Below, piece after piece: positions 33,600-41,184 of a DNA stretch of 44,303 nucleotides. The position numbers and the translations under genes are program-made. The DNA comes from Variovorax sp. KK3. Its GTDB lineage: Bacteria > Pseudomonadota > Gammaproteobacteria > Burkholderiales > Burkholderiaceae_C. Positions within the stretch are counted from its first letter, which is position 1. Every line of letters starts with the position of its first letter. Location: positions 1 through 44,303 of the forward strand of contig NZ_LYVO01000060.1 in NCBI RefSeq assembly GCF_001984055.1, in the 5' to 3' direction. A model generated the notes under the pieces. It was not told the origin of the DNA, searched no databases, and saw only the letters and a program-made list of their open reading frames with translations.

Positions 33600-34403
33600 T
33601 CAGGCGAAGTCGACCGAGATGCGGCCCAGGCCCTCGATGGAGGCTTCGAACCGATCACCTCGCGCGATGGCGACCATCGGCCCGAGCGCGCCGGTCAGCA
33701 CGATGTCGCCCTGGCGCAGCGGTTCGCCGCAGCGCGCGGCCTGCCGCGCGAGCCACAGCGCGGCGTTGAGCGGATGGCCCAGGCACTCGTGGCCGGCACC
33801 GGTGGACACCCTGTCACCGCCGCGCGACATCGTCATGCGCGCGTCGCGCAGCGACAGCTGGTCGAGCCGCCGCGGGTCGGCACCGAGCACGAAGCCGGCG
33901 GCCGAGGCGTTGTCGGCCACGGTGTCGAACAGGCGGATGTCCCAGCCGCGCACGCGGCTGTCGACGATCTCGAGCGCCGGCAGCGCGTAGGCGGTGGCGT
34001 CGATCAGGTCGACCAGGGACGGCTCGGCTTCGACGATGTCCTTGCCGAGCACGATTGCCACTTCGGCTTCGAGCTTGGGATGGATGTAGTCGGACAAGGG
34101 CACGGTGGCGCCGTCGCCGTAGGCCGTCGAGCGCCACAGGTAGCCGTAGTCGGGCTGGAACACGCCGAGCTGCTTGCGAACCGACGCCGCGGTGAGCCCG
34201 ATCTTGCGGCCGATGGTGCGATCGCCGCCGGCCACGCGGCGCGCGCGCACCTGGCGCTGCACCGCATAGGCGTTGGCTTCGTCGGCTGGCCAGCCGAGGC
34301 TTTCGGCTTTCAGCCTCAGCGGTTCGCAAGGCTCGCGGCTGTCCGTGGCGTCGAGGAGCGCCTGGGCGAGAACATGGGAAGGATCGTGATTCGGGGATGA
34401 CAT
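33600..34403 (-). CDS. 2-oxopent-4-enoate hydratase / 2-oxohexenedioate decarboxylase-family protein
   Basis: The 267-residue protein is of the MhpD/DmpE/DmpH family. RTIGRKIGLTAASVRKQLGV and the metal motif KLEAEVAIVLGKD (Glu-x-Glu) are diagnostic, with ALEIVDSRVRGWDI supplying the third acidic ligand. GDIVLTGALGPMVAIARGD is the family C-terminal signature. These enzymes hydrate 2-oxopent-4-enoate or decarboxylate 4-oxalocrotonate in catechol meta-cleavage. No meta-cleavage dioxygenase is encoded here, so the partner enzymes are elsewhere or the substrate is different. The gene is divergent from an SDR gene across 241 bases that hold an 8-bp inverted repeat. Confidence 0.9.
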   Translation of the reverse strand: MSSPNHDPSHVLAQALLDATDSREPCEPLRLKAESLGWPADEANAYAVQRQVRARRVAGGDRTIGRKIGLTAASVRKQLGVFQPDYGYLWRSTAYGDGATVPLSDYIHPKLEAEVAIVLGKDIVEAEPSLVDLIDATAYALPALEIVDSRVRGWDIRLFDTVADNASAAGFVLGADPRRLDQLSLRDARMTMSRGGDRVSTGAGHECLGHPLNAALWLARQAARCGEPLRQGDIVLTGALGPMVAIARGDRFEASIEGLGRISVDFA

Positions 34404-34485
34404 GCAGGGCCGTTCGTTGAGGGGGTGTCGAAGGCTTCGCATTCCATCAGTCCGCCGTGCGAGCGGCAATGCGCGCCGCGCGATT

Positions 34486-34510
34486 CCGCCATCGTTGCCG
34501 CGGATGGCGG
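34486..34510. promoter_or_regulatory. Inverted repeat CCGCCATC-N9-GATGGCGG in the hydratase/SDR gap
   Basis: The eight-base arms are perfect around a nine-base spacer, in the middle of the divergent gap between the hydratase-family gene and the SDR gene. It could be an operator for either promoter or an RNA hairpin. The rest of the 241-base gap shows nothing else I can name. No regulator gene directly adjoins it. Confidence 0.4.
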
Positions 34511-34644
34511 CATCACGCGCGGCCGATTGCCCGGGCGCCTGCGCGAACTTACGGTAGCGGCTCCTCAACACAGCTGCGCATGCGCTTTCTCATGATCGAA
34601 CTCGTCTCGCTCTTCCCTCCTGGCCCGCTCGAAGGGGCGTCCGC

Positions 34645-35397
34645 ATGAACCGGCTCGACATGAAAGGCCGCGTCGCCATCGTCACCGGCGGCGCACAGGG
34701 CATCGGCCTTGCGGTCGCGCAGCGCATGCTGCAGTCGGGAGCCACCGTGGTGCTCTGGGACACGAATGCCGCGCAGCTGGCGACGGCCCGCCGCGGCCTG
34801 GTGCCGCTGGGCGAAGTGCGCACGGCCGTGGTCGACGTGACCGACGACAAGGCCAGCGCGTCGGCCGTGGCCGAGGCCGTCGAGGCGCACGGGCGAATCG
34901 ACATCCTCGTCAACAGCGCCGGCATCACCGGCGGCAACGGCCCCACGCTGGAACTCGACCCGCAGGTGTGGCGCCGCGTCATCGAGGTCAACCTGGTCGG
35001 CACCTACCTGGCCTGCCGCGCGGTGGCGCCGCACATGGTGCGCCAGGGCTACGGCCGCATCGTCAACATCGCCTCGGTGGCCGGCAAGGAGGGCAATCCG
35101 AACGCCTCGCACTACAGCGCATCCAAGGCCGGCGTGATCGGCTTCACCAAGTCGCTGGGCAAGGAGCTGTCGCGCACCGGCGTGCTGGTCAATGCGGTGA
35201 CGCCCGGCGCGGCCAGGACGCCGATCTTCGATTCGATGAAGCAGGAGCACATCGACTTCATGCTGTCGAAGATCCCCATGGGCCGCTTCCTCGGCGTCGA
35301 CGAGGCCGCCGCCATGATCGCCTGGCTGGCGACGGAAGACTGCGCATTCAGCACCGGGGCGGTGTTCGATCTGTCGGGTGGGCGGGCGACGTATTGA
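34645..35397 (+). CDS. Short-chain dehydrogenase/reductase
   Basis: This 250-residue classical SDR has IVTGGAQGIGLAVAQR (residues 12-27), LVNSAGITG, catalytic Ser in VNIASVAGKEG and the YSASKAG active-site segment with Tyr and Lys. LWDTNAAQL after the second strand, with its Asp, indicates NAD(H). NAVTPGAARTPIFDS and GAVFDLSGGRATY are the usual late motifs. It resembles 3-oxoacyl-reductase and 2,3-butanediol-type enzymes. It is alone on its strand, facing the hydratase-family gene, and may oxidise an alcohol in the same pathway. An upstream ATGA overlap exists with a short frame that I do not accept as a gene. Confidence 0.92.
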   Translation: MNRLDMKGRVAIVTGGAQGIGLAVAQRMLQSGATVVLWDTNAAQLATARRGLVPLGEVRTAVVDVTDDKASASAVAEAVEAHGRIDILVNSAGITGGNGPTLELDPQVWRRVIEVNLVGTYLACRAVAPHMVRQGYGRIVNIASVAGKEGNPNASHYSASKAGVIGFTKSLGKELSRTGVLVNAVTPGAARTPIFDSMKQEHIDFMLSKIPMGRFLGVDEAAAMIAWLATEDCAFSTGAVFDLSGGRATY

Positions 35398-35573
35398 GCG
35401 GCCCGTTCGTCGGGCTATGACTTTCGTCGGATGGCGGCTGTGAAGTTCTTGGCGTTTCAATATCCTTTCGTGCAAACCAAAGCATTCATTTGCGTGAGAA
35501 TTCGGACACCCAAGACGGCTGCGCGAGCGGCCGGATTCCAACACCACCCACCCGCCCCCGTGCGCTGCGACTT

Positions 35574-35807
35574 ATGCGAAGTGACACCGAGTACCGCCAC
35601 CTGCTCCAGAAATGCCGGGCCGCCCGCGAGGAAGGGCTCGACACCCTGTCCAGCGGAGAACGCCTGGCCGCCGCCCTGGTGCTGAACCGCCCCGAGTGGC
35701 TGGCCGCCATGGGCGTGACCATCGCCGAGGCGATCGACCGCATCGGCCTGATCAGGTGCTCGATGCTGCTCGAAGTGCAGCGCGACCTGGTGGCGCAACC
35801 CGCCTAG
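35574..35807 (+). CDS. Small conserved-looking hypothetical protein
   Basis: This 77-residue predicted protein is mostly helical and charged: TEYRHLLQKCRAAREEG, then LSSGERLAAALVLNRPEW, MGVTIAEAIDRIG and LEVQRDLVAQ. No signal peptide, membrane segment or known motif is visible. The GERLAAALVLNR.EWL and TIAEAIDRIG segments look like a conserved small Burkholderiales protein, from general recollection only. It has plausible codon use, and AT-rich DNA at about 35455-35510 upstream could hold its promoter. Its stop shares CTAG with the convergent LysR gene. No function is assigned. Confidence 0.62.
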   Translation: MRSDTEYRHLLQKCRAAREEGLDTLSSGERLAAALVLNRPEWLAAMGVTIAEAIDRIGLIRCSMLLEVQRDLVAQPA

Positions 35808-36760
35808 TTGCCGCGCCGCCCGGGGCGCGAAGCGGGCGGACCGACCCATCGGGCGGGCCAGGCGCCCAAGGCGACCATCTGCCGCAGCACGTCCTGCAGC
35901 AGCGCGCCGACGGCCGCTTTCGCCAGGCTGTCCGGCCGTGTCGCGTTGGTGCTGCAGACCACGCGCCTGAGCATGGCGGGGCTGTCGATCACGGCCGTGC
36001 GCAGGCGGCCCGCGGCCACTTCCTCGGCGACGGCGCCCAGCGGCAGGATGGTTTCGCCGATGCCCGCTTCCACGACGCGCTTGACGATGCCGAGCGATTC
36101 GATCTCGGCCACCACGTTCAGCTGCAGGTTCAGCGGCGCGCAGGCCTCGTCGATGATGCGCCGCAGGCCGTGGTCGCGGCCGGGAATCAACAGCGGGCGG
36201 CCGGCCAGCGCCGTCAGCGCGAGCTTCTTCGGCATCTTCCCGCTCGCCGCGCCCGACACCAGCACGAGCCTGTCGTCGAGCAGCGCGCGCTTGGCGAGTC
36301 CGGGCTCGGGCTCGTCGCCGTACATGAGCGCCAGGTCGAGCCGGCCCGACTGCAGCCATTCGCGCAGGAAGCCGCTGTAGGCCTCGACGATCTTCAGCCG
36401 CACTTCGGGCAGCTGCGCCCGGCATGCGGCGAGCACGGGCATGGTGGCCGTCAGCGCCACGGTGGTGGTGAAGCCGATCGCGACCTCGCCGCGCGGCACG
36501 GAGCCGTAGTCCTGCACGGCCGTGCGGGCGCGTTCCAGGTCGGCCAGCACCACCCGGGCATGGTCGAGGAACACCTTGCCCGCCTCGGTCAACGTGATGC
36601 CGCGGCTCGACCGGTCGAAGAGCTGCGTGCCGATCTCGCTTTCGAGCGCGGCGATCTGGTGGCTCAGCGCCGGCTGGGCCACGTGCAGCTTGGCCGAGGC
36701 CTTGAGCAGGCTGCCGGCCTCGCTGGCGCCGATGAAGTAACGGAGTTGTCGCAGTTCCAT
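35804..36760 (-). CDS. LysR-family regulator of the divergent itaconate-type operon
   Basis: This 318-residue LysR protein has ELRQLRYFIGASEAGSLLKA and VAQPALSHQIAALESEIG at residues 1-50, the group related to Nac/Cbl and to several organic-acid regulators. The effector domain begins near residue 92 (GEVAIGFTTTVALTATMPVL), and the tail is basic (ASRPGRRGN). It is divergent from the hydratase-led operon at 36895 across 134 bases that contain a perfect GGCTAT-N11-ATAGCC box. In Pseudomonas aeruginosa the itaconate genes also lie next to a LysR gene (RipR), a parallel arrangement. The inducer is inferred to be an imported C5 dicarboxylate or its CoA ester. Confidence 0.93.
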   Translation of the reverse strand: MELRQLRYFIGASEAGSLLKASAKLHVAQPALSHQIAALESEIGTQLFDRSSRGITLTEAGKVFLDHARVVLADLERARTAVQDYGSVPRGEVAIGFTTTVALTATMPVLAACRAQLPEVRLKIVEAYSGFLREWLQSGRLDLALMYGDEPEPGLAKRALLDDRLVLVSGAASGKMPKKLALTALAGRPLLIPGRDHGLRRIIDEACAPLNLQLNVVAEIESLGIVKRVVEAGIGETILPLGAVAEEVAAGRLRTAVIDSPAMLRRVVCSTNATRPDSLAKAAVGALLQDVLRQMVALGAWPARWVGPPASRPGRRGN

Positions 36761-36802
36761 GGCGTCGGGCCAATACGGTCTGGGTCGACGCATTATGGGC
36801 GT

Positions 36803-36825
36803 GGCTATGCGAAATCGCGATAGCC
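36803..36825. promoter_or_regulatory. Perfect GGCTAT-N11-ATAGCC palindrome, candidate LysR box
   Basis: Six-base arms match exactly around GCGAAATCGCG, which is itself partly self-complementary (GCGA/TCGC). The site fits T-N11-A and lies 43-65 bases from the LysR start and 70-92 bases before the hydratase start. It is the clearest LysR-box candidate in this window. A further AT-rich patch at 36838-36856 (GGTATTTCCGTTATATCGG) could be the activation site or promoter. Confidence 0.6.
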
Positions 36826-36894
36826 GGTAGCCGCATTCGGTATTTCCGTTATATCGGCGGGCAGCCCAGAATCGCGTTTCCAGGAGACACCTTC

Positions 36895-37746
36895 ATGACC
36901 CTCGACATCGAGCACCTGCGCACGTGGATCGGCCAGACCGCCCGCGTCGACGACGTGGTGACGCCCGTTCCGCTGCACGCGCTCACGGCCACGCTCGACC
37001 GCGACGATCCGCCGTTGGCGGCCGACGACAGCCTGCCGCCTTGCTGGCACTGGCTCTACTTCCTGCCGATCCACCGCCAATCCGAGATCGGGCCCGACGG
37101 CCACCCGAAGCGCGGTGGCTTCCTGCCGCCGGTGCCGCTGCCGCGCCGCATGTGGGCCGGGAGCCAGCTGCAGTTCAAGGCGCCGCTGAGGGTCGGCCAG
37201 GCCGTCGCGCGCAGCTCGCGCATCGCCGACGTGCGGATGAAGGAAGGCCGCACCGGCCCGCTGGTCTTCGTCAACGTCGACCACGAGATCCGGGCCGACG
37301 GTGAACTGGCCATCGTGGAGCGGCACGACATCGTCTACCGCGACAACCCGAAGCCCGGCGACCCCGTGCCCGCCCTGCAGGCCGCGCCGGCCGATGCCGA
37401 ATGGACGCGCGAGATCGTGCCCGACGACGTGCTGCTGTTCCGCTATTCCGCGCTCACCTTCAACGGCCACCGCATCCACTACGACCGCAAGTACGTGACC
37501 GAGGTCGAGGGCTACCCGGGCCTCATCGTGCATGGCCCGCTCATCGCCACGCTGCTGCTCGACCTGCTGCGGCGCCAGTTGCCCGAGGCGACGGTGAAGT
37601 CCTTCTCGTTCCGCGCCGTGCAGCCGATCTTCGATATCGCGCCGTTCACCGTCTGCGGCCGGCGGGAGGATGCCGAGACGGTCAAGCTCTGGGCTCGCAC
37701 GCCGAGCGGCCACCTGGCGATGGAAGCCATGGCGCAGTTGCACTGA
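36895..37746 (+). CDS. Itaconyl-CoA/mesaconyl-C4-CoA hydratase-type MaoC-like hydratase
   Basis: This 283-residue double hot-dog protein has an N-terminal FAS1-like half (HLRTWIGQTARVDDVVTPVP, then PPCWHWLYFLP near 50) and a MaoC half with LTFNGHRIHYDRKYV (His192, His195) and IVHGPL (His213). This is the form of itaconyl-CoA hydratase (Ich) and of mesaconyl-C4-CoA hydratase, which convert the unsaturated C5 acyl-CoA to citramalyl-CoA. The operon also holds a CaiB-type CoA-transferase and a CitE-type lyase, so the three steps of itaconate degradation are complete. CAGGAGACACC precedes the start. The alternative is a mesaconate or methylsuccinate route, which uses similar enzymes. Confidence 0.88.
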   Translation: MTLDIEHLRTWIGQTARVDDVVTPVPLHALTATLDRDDPPLAADDSLPPCWHWLYFLPIHRQSEIGPDGHPKRGGFLPPVPLPRRMWAGSQLQFKAPLRVGQAVARSSRIADVRMKEGRTGPLVFVNVDHEIRADGELAIVERHDIVYRDNPKPGDPVPALQAAPADAEWTREIVPDDVLLFRYSALTFNGHRIHYDRKYVTEVEGYPGLIVHGPLIATLLLDLLRRQLPEATVKSFSFRAVQPIFDIAPFTVCGRREDAETVKLWARTPSGHLAMEAMAQLH

Positions 37747-37779
37747 ACCCCCACGAATCCACGCAGATCAAGGACACCG

Positions 37780-38940
37780 ATGTTCAACGAACCCGACGAC
37801 TACCAGGAAATCCGCGATGCCGTGCGCGGCATGTGCCGCCAATTCCCCGACGAATACTTCCGCAAGGTCGACGAGCAGAAGGCCTACCCCGAGAAGTTCG
37901 TCGACGCACTGATGGAAGCCGGCTGGCTGGCCGCGATGATCCCCGAGGAACATGGCGGCACCGGGCTCGGCCTGGGCGCGGCCAGCGTGATCATGGAAGA
38001 GATCAACCGCTCGGGCGGCAATGCCGGCGCCGTGCATGGCCAGATGTACAACATGGGCACGCTGCTGCGCAACGGCAGCAAGGCGCAGAAGGAGAAGTAC
38101 CTGCCCGGCATCGCGGCCGGCAAGCTGCGCATCCAGTCGATGGCGGTGACCGAGCCCACCACCGGCACCGACACCACCAAGATCAAGACCACCGCGGTCA
38201 AAAAGGAAGGCCGCTACGTCGTCAACGGCCAGAAGGTCTGGATCTCGCGCGTTCAGCATTCCGATTTGATGATCCTGCTGGCACGCACCACGCCGCTGGC
38301 CGAGGTCAGGAAGAAGTCCGAAGGCATGTCGATCTTCATCGTCGACCTGAAGCAGGCCATCGGCAACGGCCTGACCGTGCGGCCCATTCCGAACCTGGTC
38401 AACCACGAGACCAACGAGCTGTTCTTCGAAAACCTCGAGATCCCCGAAGAGAACCTGATCGGCGAGGAGGGCCGGGGCTTCAAGTACATCCTCGACGGGC
38501 TCAACGCCGAGCGCACGCTGATCGCGGCCGAATGCATCGGCGACGGCTACTGGTTCATCGAGCGGGCCCGCAAGTACGCCAACGAGCGCATCGTGTTCGA
38601 CCGCCCGATCGGCAAGAACCAGGGCGTGCAGTTTCCCATCGCCGATGCCTTCATCGAGGTGGAGGCCGCCAACCTGATGCGCTTCGAGGCGGCCCGCCGT
38701 TACGACGCCCACCAGGACTGCGGCGCGCAGGCCAACATGGCGAAGTACCTCGCGGCCAAGGCCAGCTGGGAGGCGGCCAACGTCTGCATGCAGACCCACG
38801 GCGGCTTCGGCTTCGCGAACGAATACGACATCGAGCGCAAGTTCCGCGAAACGCGGCTCTACCAGGTCGCGCCGATCAGCACCAACCTGATCTATGCCTA
38901 CGTGGCCGAGCACATCCTCGGCCTGCCGCGCTCCTTCTGA
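37780..38940 (+). CDS. Acyl-CoA dehydrogenase of the itaconate-type operon
   Basis: This 386-residue flavoprotein has SMAVTEPTTGTDTTKI near 120, NGQKVWISRVQHSDLMILLA near 150 and TRLYQVAPISTNLIY near the C-terminus. The C-terminal catalytic Glu of medium-chain enzymes is Gln362 here. Glu244 in LDGLNAERTLIAAECIG lies where isovaleryl-CoA and long-chain dehydrogenases keep the base instead. It may therefore act on branched or dicarboxylic acyl-CoAs, for instance methylsuccinyl-CoA feeding into this operon. The P. aeruginosa itaconate cluster also carries an acyl-CoA dehydrogenase gene (PA0879). The substrate is inferred. Confidence 0.9.
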   Translation: MFNEPDDYQEIRDAVRGMCRQFPDEYFRKVDEQKAYPEKFVDALMEAGWLAAMIPEEHGGTGLGLGAASVIMEEINRSGGNAGAVHGQMYNMGTLLRNGSKAQKEKYLPGIAAGKLRIQSMAVTEPTTGTDTTKIKTTAVKKEGRYVVNGQKVWISRVQHSDLMILLARTTPLAEVRKKSEGMSIFIVDLKQAIGNGLTVRPIPNLVNHETNELFFENLEIPEENLIGEEGRGFKYILDGLNAERTLIAAECIGDGYWFIERARKYANERIVFDRPIGKNQGVQFPIADAFIEVEAANLMRFEAARRYDAHQDCGAQANMAKYLAAKASWEAANVCMQTHGGFGFANEYDIERKFRETRLYQVAPISTNLIYAYVAEHILGLPRSF

Positions 38941-38956
38941 CCCGCGAGGTTCTTTC

Positions 38957-40135
38957 ATGACACGACCCCTGGATGGCGTGACCGTCGTCACGCTGGAGCA
39001 CGCCATCGCCGCTCCGTTCTGCACCCGGCAGCTGGCGGACCTCGGCGCCCGCGTGATCAAGGTCGAGCGGCCCGGCGTCGGCGACTTCGCACGTGCCTAC
39101 GACGAGCGGGTGCAGGGCATGGCCTCGCACTTCGTCTGGACCAACCGTTCGAAGGAAAGCCTGACGCTGGACGTCAAGCATCCCGCGGCGCGGCCGGTGC
39201 TGGCCCGGCTGCTGGAAGACGCGGACGTGCTGGTGCAGAACCTGGCGCCCGGCGCGGCCGCGCGGCTGGGCTTGTCCTTCGAGGCGCTGCACGAGAAGCA
39301 CCCCAGGCTCATCGTGTGCGACATCTCGGGCTACGGCGACGACGGGCCTTACCGCGACAAGAAGGCCTACGACCTGCTGATCCAGAGCGAGTCGGGCTTC
39401 CTGTCCGTCACCGGCTCGGACGCGGAGCCCGCCAAGGCCGGCTGCTCCATCGCCGACATCTCCGCCGGCATGTACGCGTACTCGAGCATCCTGGCCGCAC
39501 TGCTGCAGCGCGGCAAGACCGGCAAGGGCAGCCGCATCGACGTGTCGATGCTCGAGAGCATGGTCGAGTGGATGGGTTTTCCGATGTACTACGCGTTCGA
39601 AGGCGCGGCGCCGCCGCCCCGCGCGGGCGCCGCCCACGCCACGATCTACCCTTACGGCCCCTTCCCGGCCAGCGACGGCACGGTGATGCTCGGCCTGCAG
39701 AACGAGCGCGAGTGGGGCGCCTTCTGCAAGTCGGTACTCGAGCGGCCGGCGCTGGCGGCCGACGAGCGCTTTGCATCCAACACCAGACGCGTGGCCCACC
39801 GCGGCGAACTCCGCGCAGTCATCGTGCAAGCCTTCGCCTCGATGACCATGGCGCAGGTCGTCGAGCGCCTGGAGGCCGCACAGATCGCCAACGCCAGCGT
39901 CAACGACATGCACGATGTCTGGAACCACCCGCAGCTGAAAGCGCGGGGACGCTGGACCGAGGTCGCCACGCCCGGCGGCCCCATCCCGGCGCTGCTGCCG
40001 CCGGGCACCACCGAGGCCTACGCGCCGCGCATGGATGCCGTGCCAGGGCTCGGCGAGAACACCGACGCCATCCTGCAGGGGCTGGGCTGGACGCGCGAGG
40101 ACATCGCGTCCATGCGCAGTGCGGGCGCCATCTGA
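38957..40135 (+). CDS. CaiB/BaiF (class III) CoA-transferase, itaconate-CoA-transferase-like
   Basis: This 392-residue class III CoA-transferase has LDGVTVVTLEHAIAAPFCTR (residues 5-24), LADLGARVIKVERPGVGDFA and NRSKESLTLDVKHP. The catalytic aspartate is Asp139 in KKAYDLLIQSESG. The enzymes exchange CoA between an acyl-CoA and an acid; with the hydratase and lyase neighbours, itaconate or a relative is the likely acceptor and succinyl-CoA the likely donor, from the Ict precedent. The start at 38957 is 16 bases after the dehydrogenase stop. The family also includes formyl-, carnitine- and succinyl-CoA transferases, so the name depends on context. Confidence 0.9.
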   Translation: MTRPLDGVTVVTLEHAIAAPFCTRQLADLGARVIKVERPGVGDFARAYDERVQGMASHFVWTNRSKESLTLDVKHPAARPVLARLLEDADVLVQNLAPGAAARLGLSFEALHEKHPRLIVCDISGYGDDGPYRDKKAYDLLIQSESGFLSVTGSDAEPAKAGCSIADISAGMYAYSSILAALLQRGKTGKGSRIDVSMLESMVEWMGFPMYYAFEGAAPPPRAGAAHATIYPYGPFPASDGTVMLGLQNEREWGAFCKSVLERPALAADERFASNTRRVAHRGELRAVIVQAFASMTMAQVVERLEAAQIANASVNDMHDVWNHPQLKARGRWTEVATPGGPIPALLPPGTTEAYAPRMDAVPGLGENTDAILQGLGWTREDIASMRSAGAI

Positions 40136-40167
40136 CATTCGACATTCACGAACCGGAGACACCTGAC

Positions 40168-41166
40168 ATGGCACCGAACCAGAACCTGAAGTGGAAGACG
40201 GCCTTCTTCACCATGGCAGGATGGGCCCTGGCCTGTACGGCGAGCACGGCCTGGTCCCAGGCCTACCCCACCAAGCCGATCACGCTGGTGGTCCCGTTCG
40301 CCGCCGGCGGCCCGACCGACGTGGTGGCACGAACCCTGGGCGCGGCCATGACCCGGACGCTCGGCCAGACCGTGGTGGTGGAGAACAAGACCGGTGCGGG
40401 CGGCACCATCGCCGCCGCCTACACCGCACGGGCCACGCCCGACGGCTACACATTCCTGATCCACCACAACGGCATGGCCACCGCGCCGGCGCTCTACCGA
40501 AAGCTCAACTACAAGCCGCTGGCCGACTTCGACTACGTCAGCCAGGTCATCGACGTGCCGATGACCGTGGTCGGGCGCAAGGACCTGCCGGCCAAGGATT
40601 TCAAGGAACTCATGGCCTACGCGAAGGCGAACGGCGACAAGATCAACCTGGCCCATGCCGGCCTGGGCGCGGTGTCGCACCTGTGCGGCGTGCTGCTGCG
40701 CCAGGCGATGGGCGTGTCGATGACGACGGTGCCCTACCAGGGCACCGGCCCCGCCATGAACGCGCTGCTGGCAGGCCAGGTCGACCTGCTCTGCGACCAG
40801 ACCACGTCGACCACGCCCTACATCAAGGCCGGGTCGATCAAGCTCTACGGCGTCACCACCGCGTCGCGCCTCAAGACGCTGCCCGACACGCCGACGCTCG
40901 CGGAGCAGGGCCTGAAGGACTTCCAGGTCGTGGTGTGGCACGGCATCTATGCGCCGAAGGGCACGCCGAAGGAAGCCGTCGACAAGTTCGGCGCCGCGCT
41001 CAGGACGGCCCTGAAAGACCCCGCGGTCGCGCAGCGGCTCGCCGAGCTGGGCGCGATCGTTCCGCCCGACGCCAAGCTGACGCCGGCCGGCCTGCAGAGC
41101 TGGCTGCAGCAGGAGTCCGCGCGCTACGAGCCCGTGATCAAGGCCGCCGGGCAGTTCGCCGACTGA
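40168..41166 (+). CDS. Bug-family (tripartite tricarboxylate transporter) substrate-binding protein
   Basis: This 332-residue Bug protein has a signal peptide with AFFTMAGWALACTASTAWSQ (cleaved near residue 30), LVVPFAAGGPTDVVARTLG, and VVENKTGAGGTIAAAYTARA as ligand loop. VPYQGTGPAMNALLAGQVDL is also typical. It lies inside the itaconate-type operon, so it probably binds that C5 dicarboxylate in the periplasm, or senses it. The P. aeruginosa itaconate genes have no Bug member in the cluster, as far as I recall. CCGGAGACACC precedes the start. No TctAB permease is encoded here. Confidence 0.95.
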   Translation: MAPNQNLKWKTAFFTMAGWALACTASTAWSQAYPTKPITLVVPFAAGGPTDVVARTLGAAMTRTLGQTVVVENKTGAGGTIAAAYTARATPDGYTFLIHHNGMATAPALYRKLNYKPLADFDYVSQVIDVPMTVVGRKDLPAKDFKELMAYAKANGDKINLAHAGLGAVSHLCGVLLRQAMGVSMTTVPYQGTGPAMNALLAGQVDLLCDQTTSTTPYIKAGSIKLYGVTTASRLKTLPDTPTLAEQGLKDFQVVVWHGIYAPKGTPKEAVDKFGAALRTALKDPAVAQRLAELGAIVPPDAKLTPAGLQSWLQQESARYEPVIKAAGQFAD

Positions 41167-41184
41167 CGGGCTGGAGCGCAAAGC

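Noticed and set aside
34457..34648. 63-codon frame overlapping the SDR start by ATGA
   Set aside because: The Arg-rich composition of its first two thirds and the lack of a ribosome site speak against it, and it covers the inverted repeat. A 22-codon leader peptide from the inner ATG cannot be excluded.
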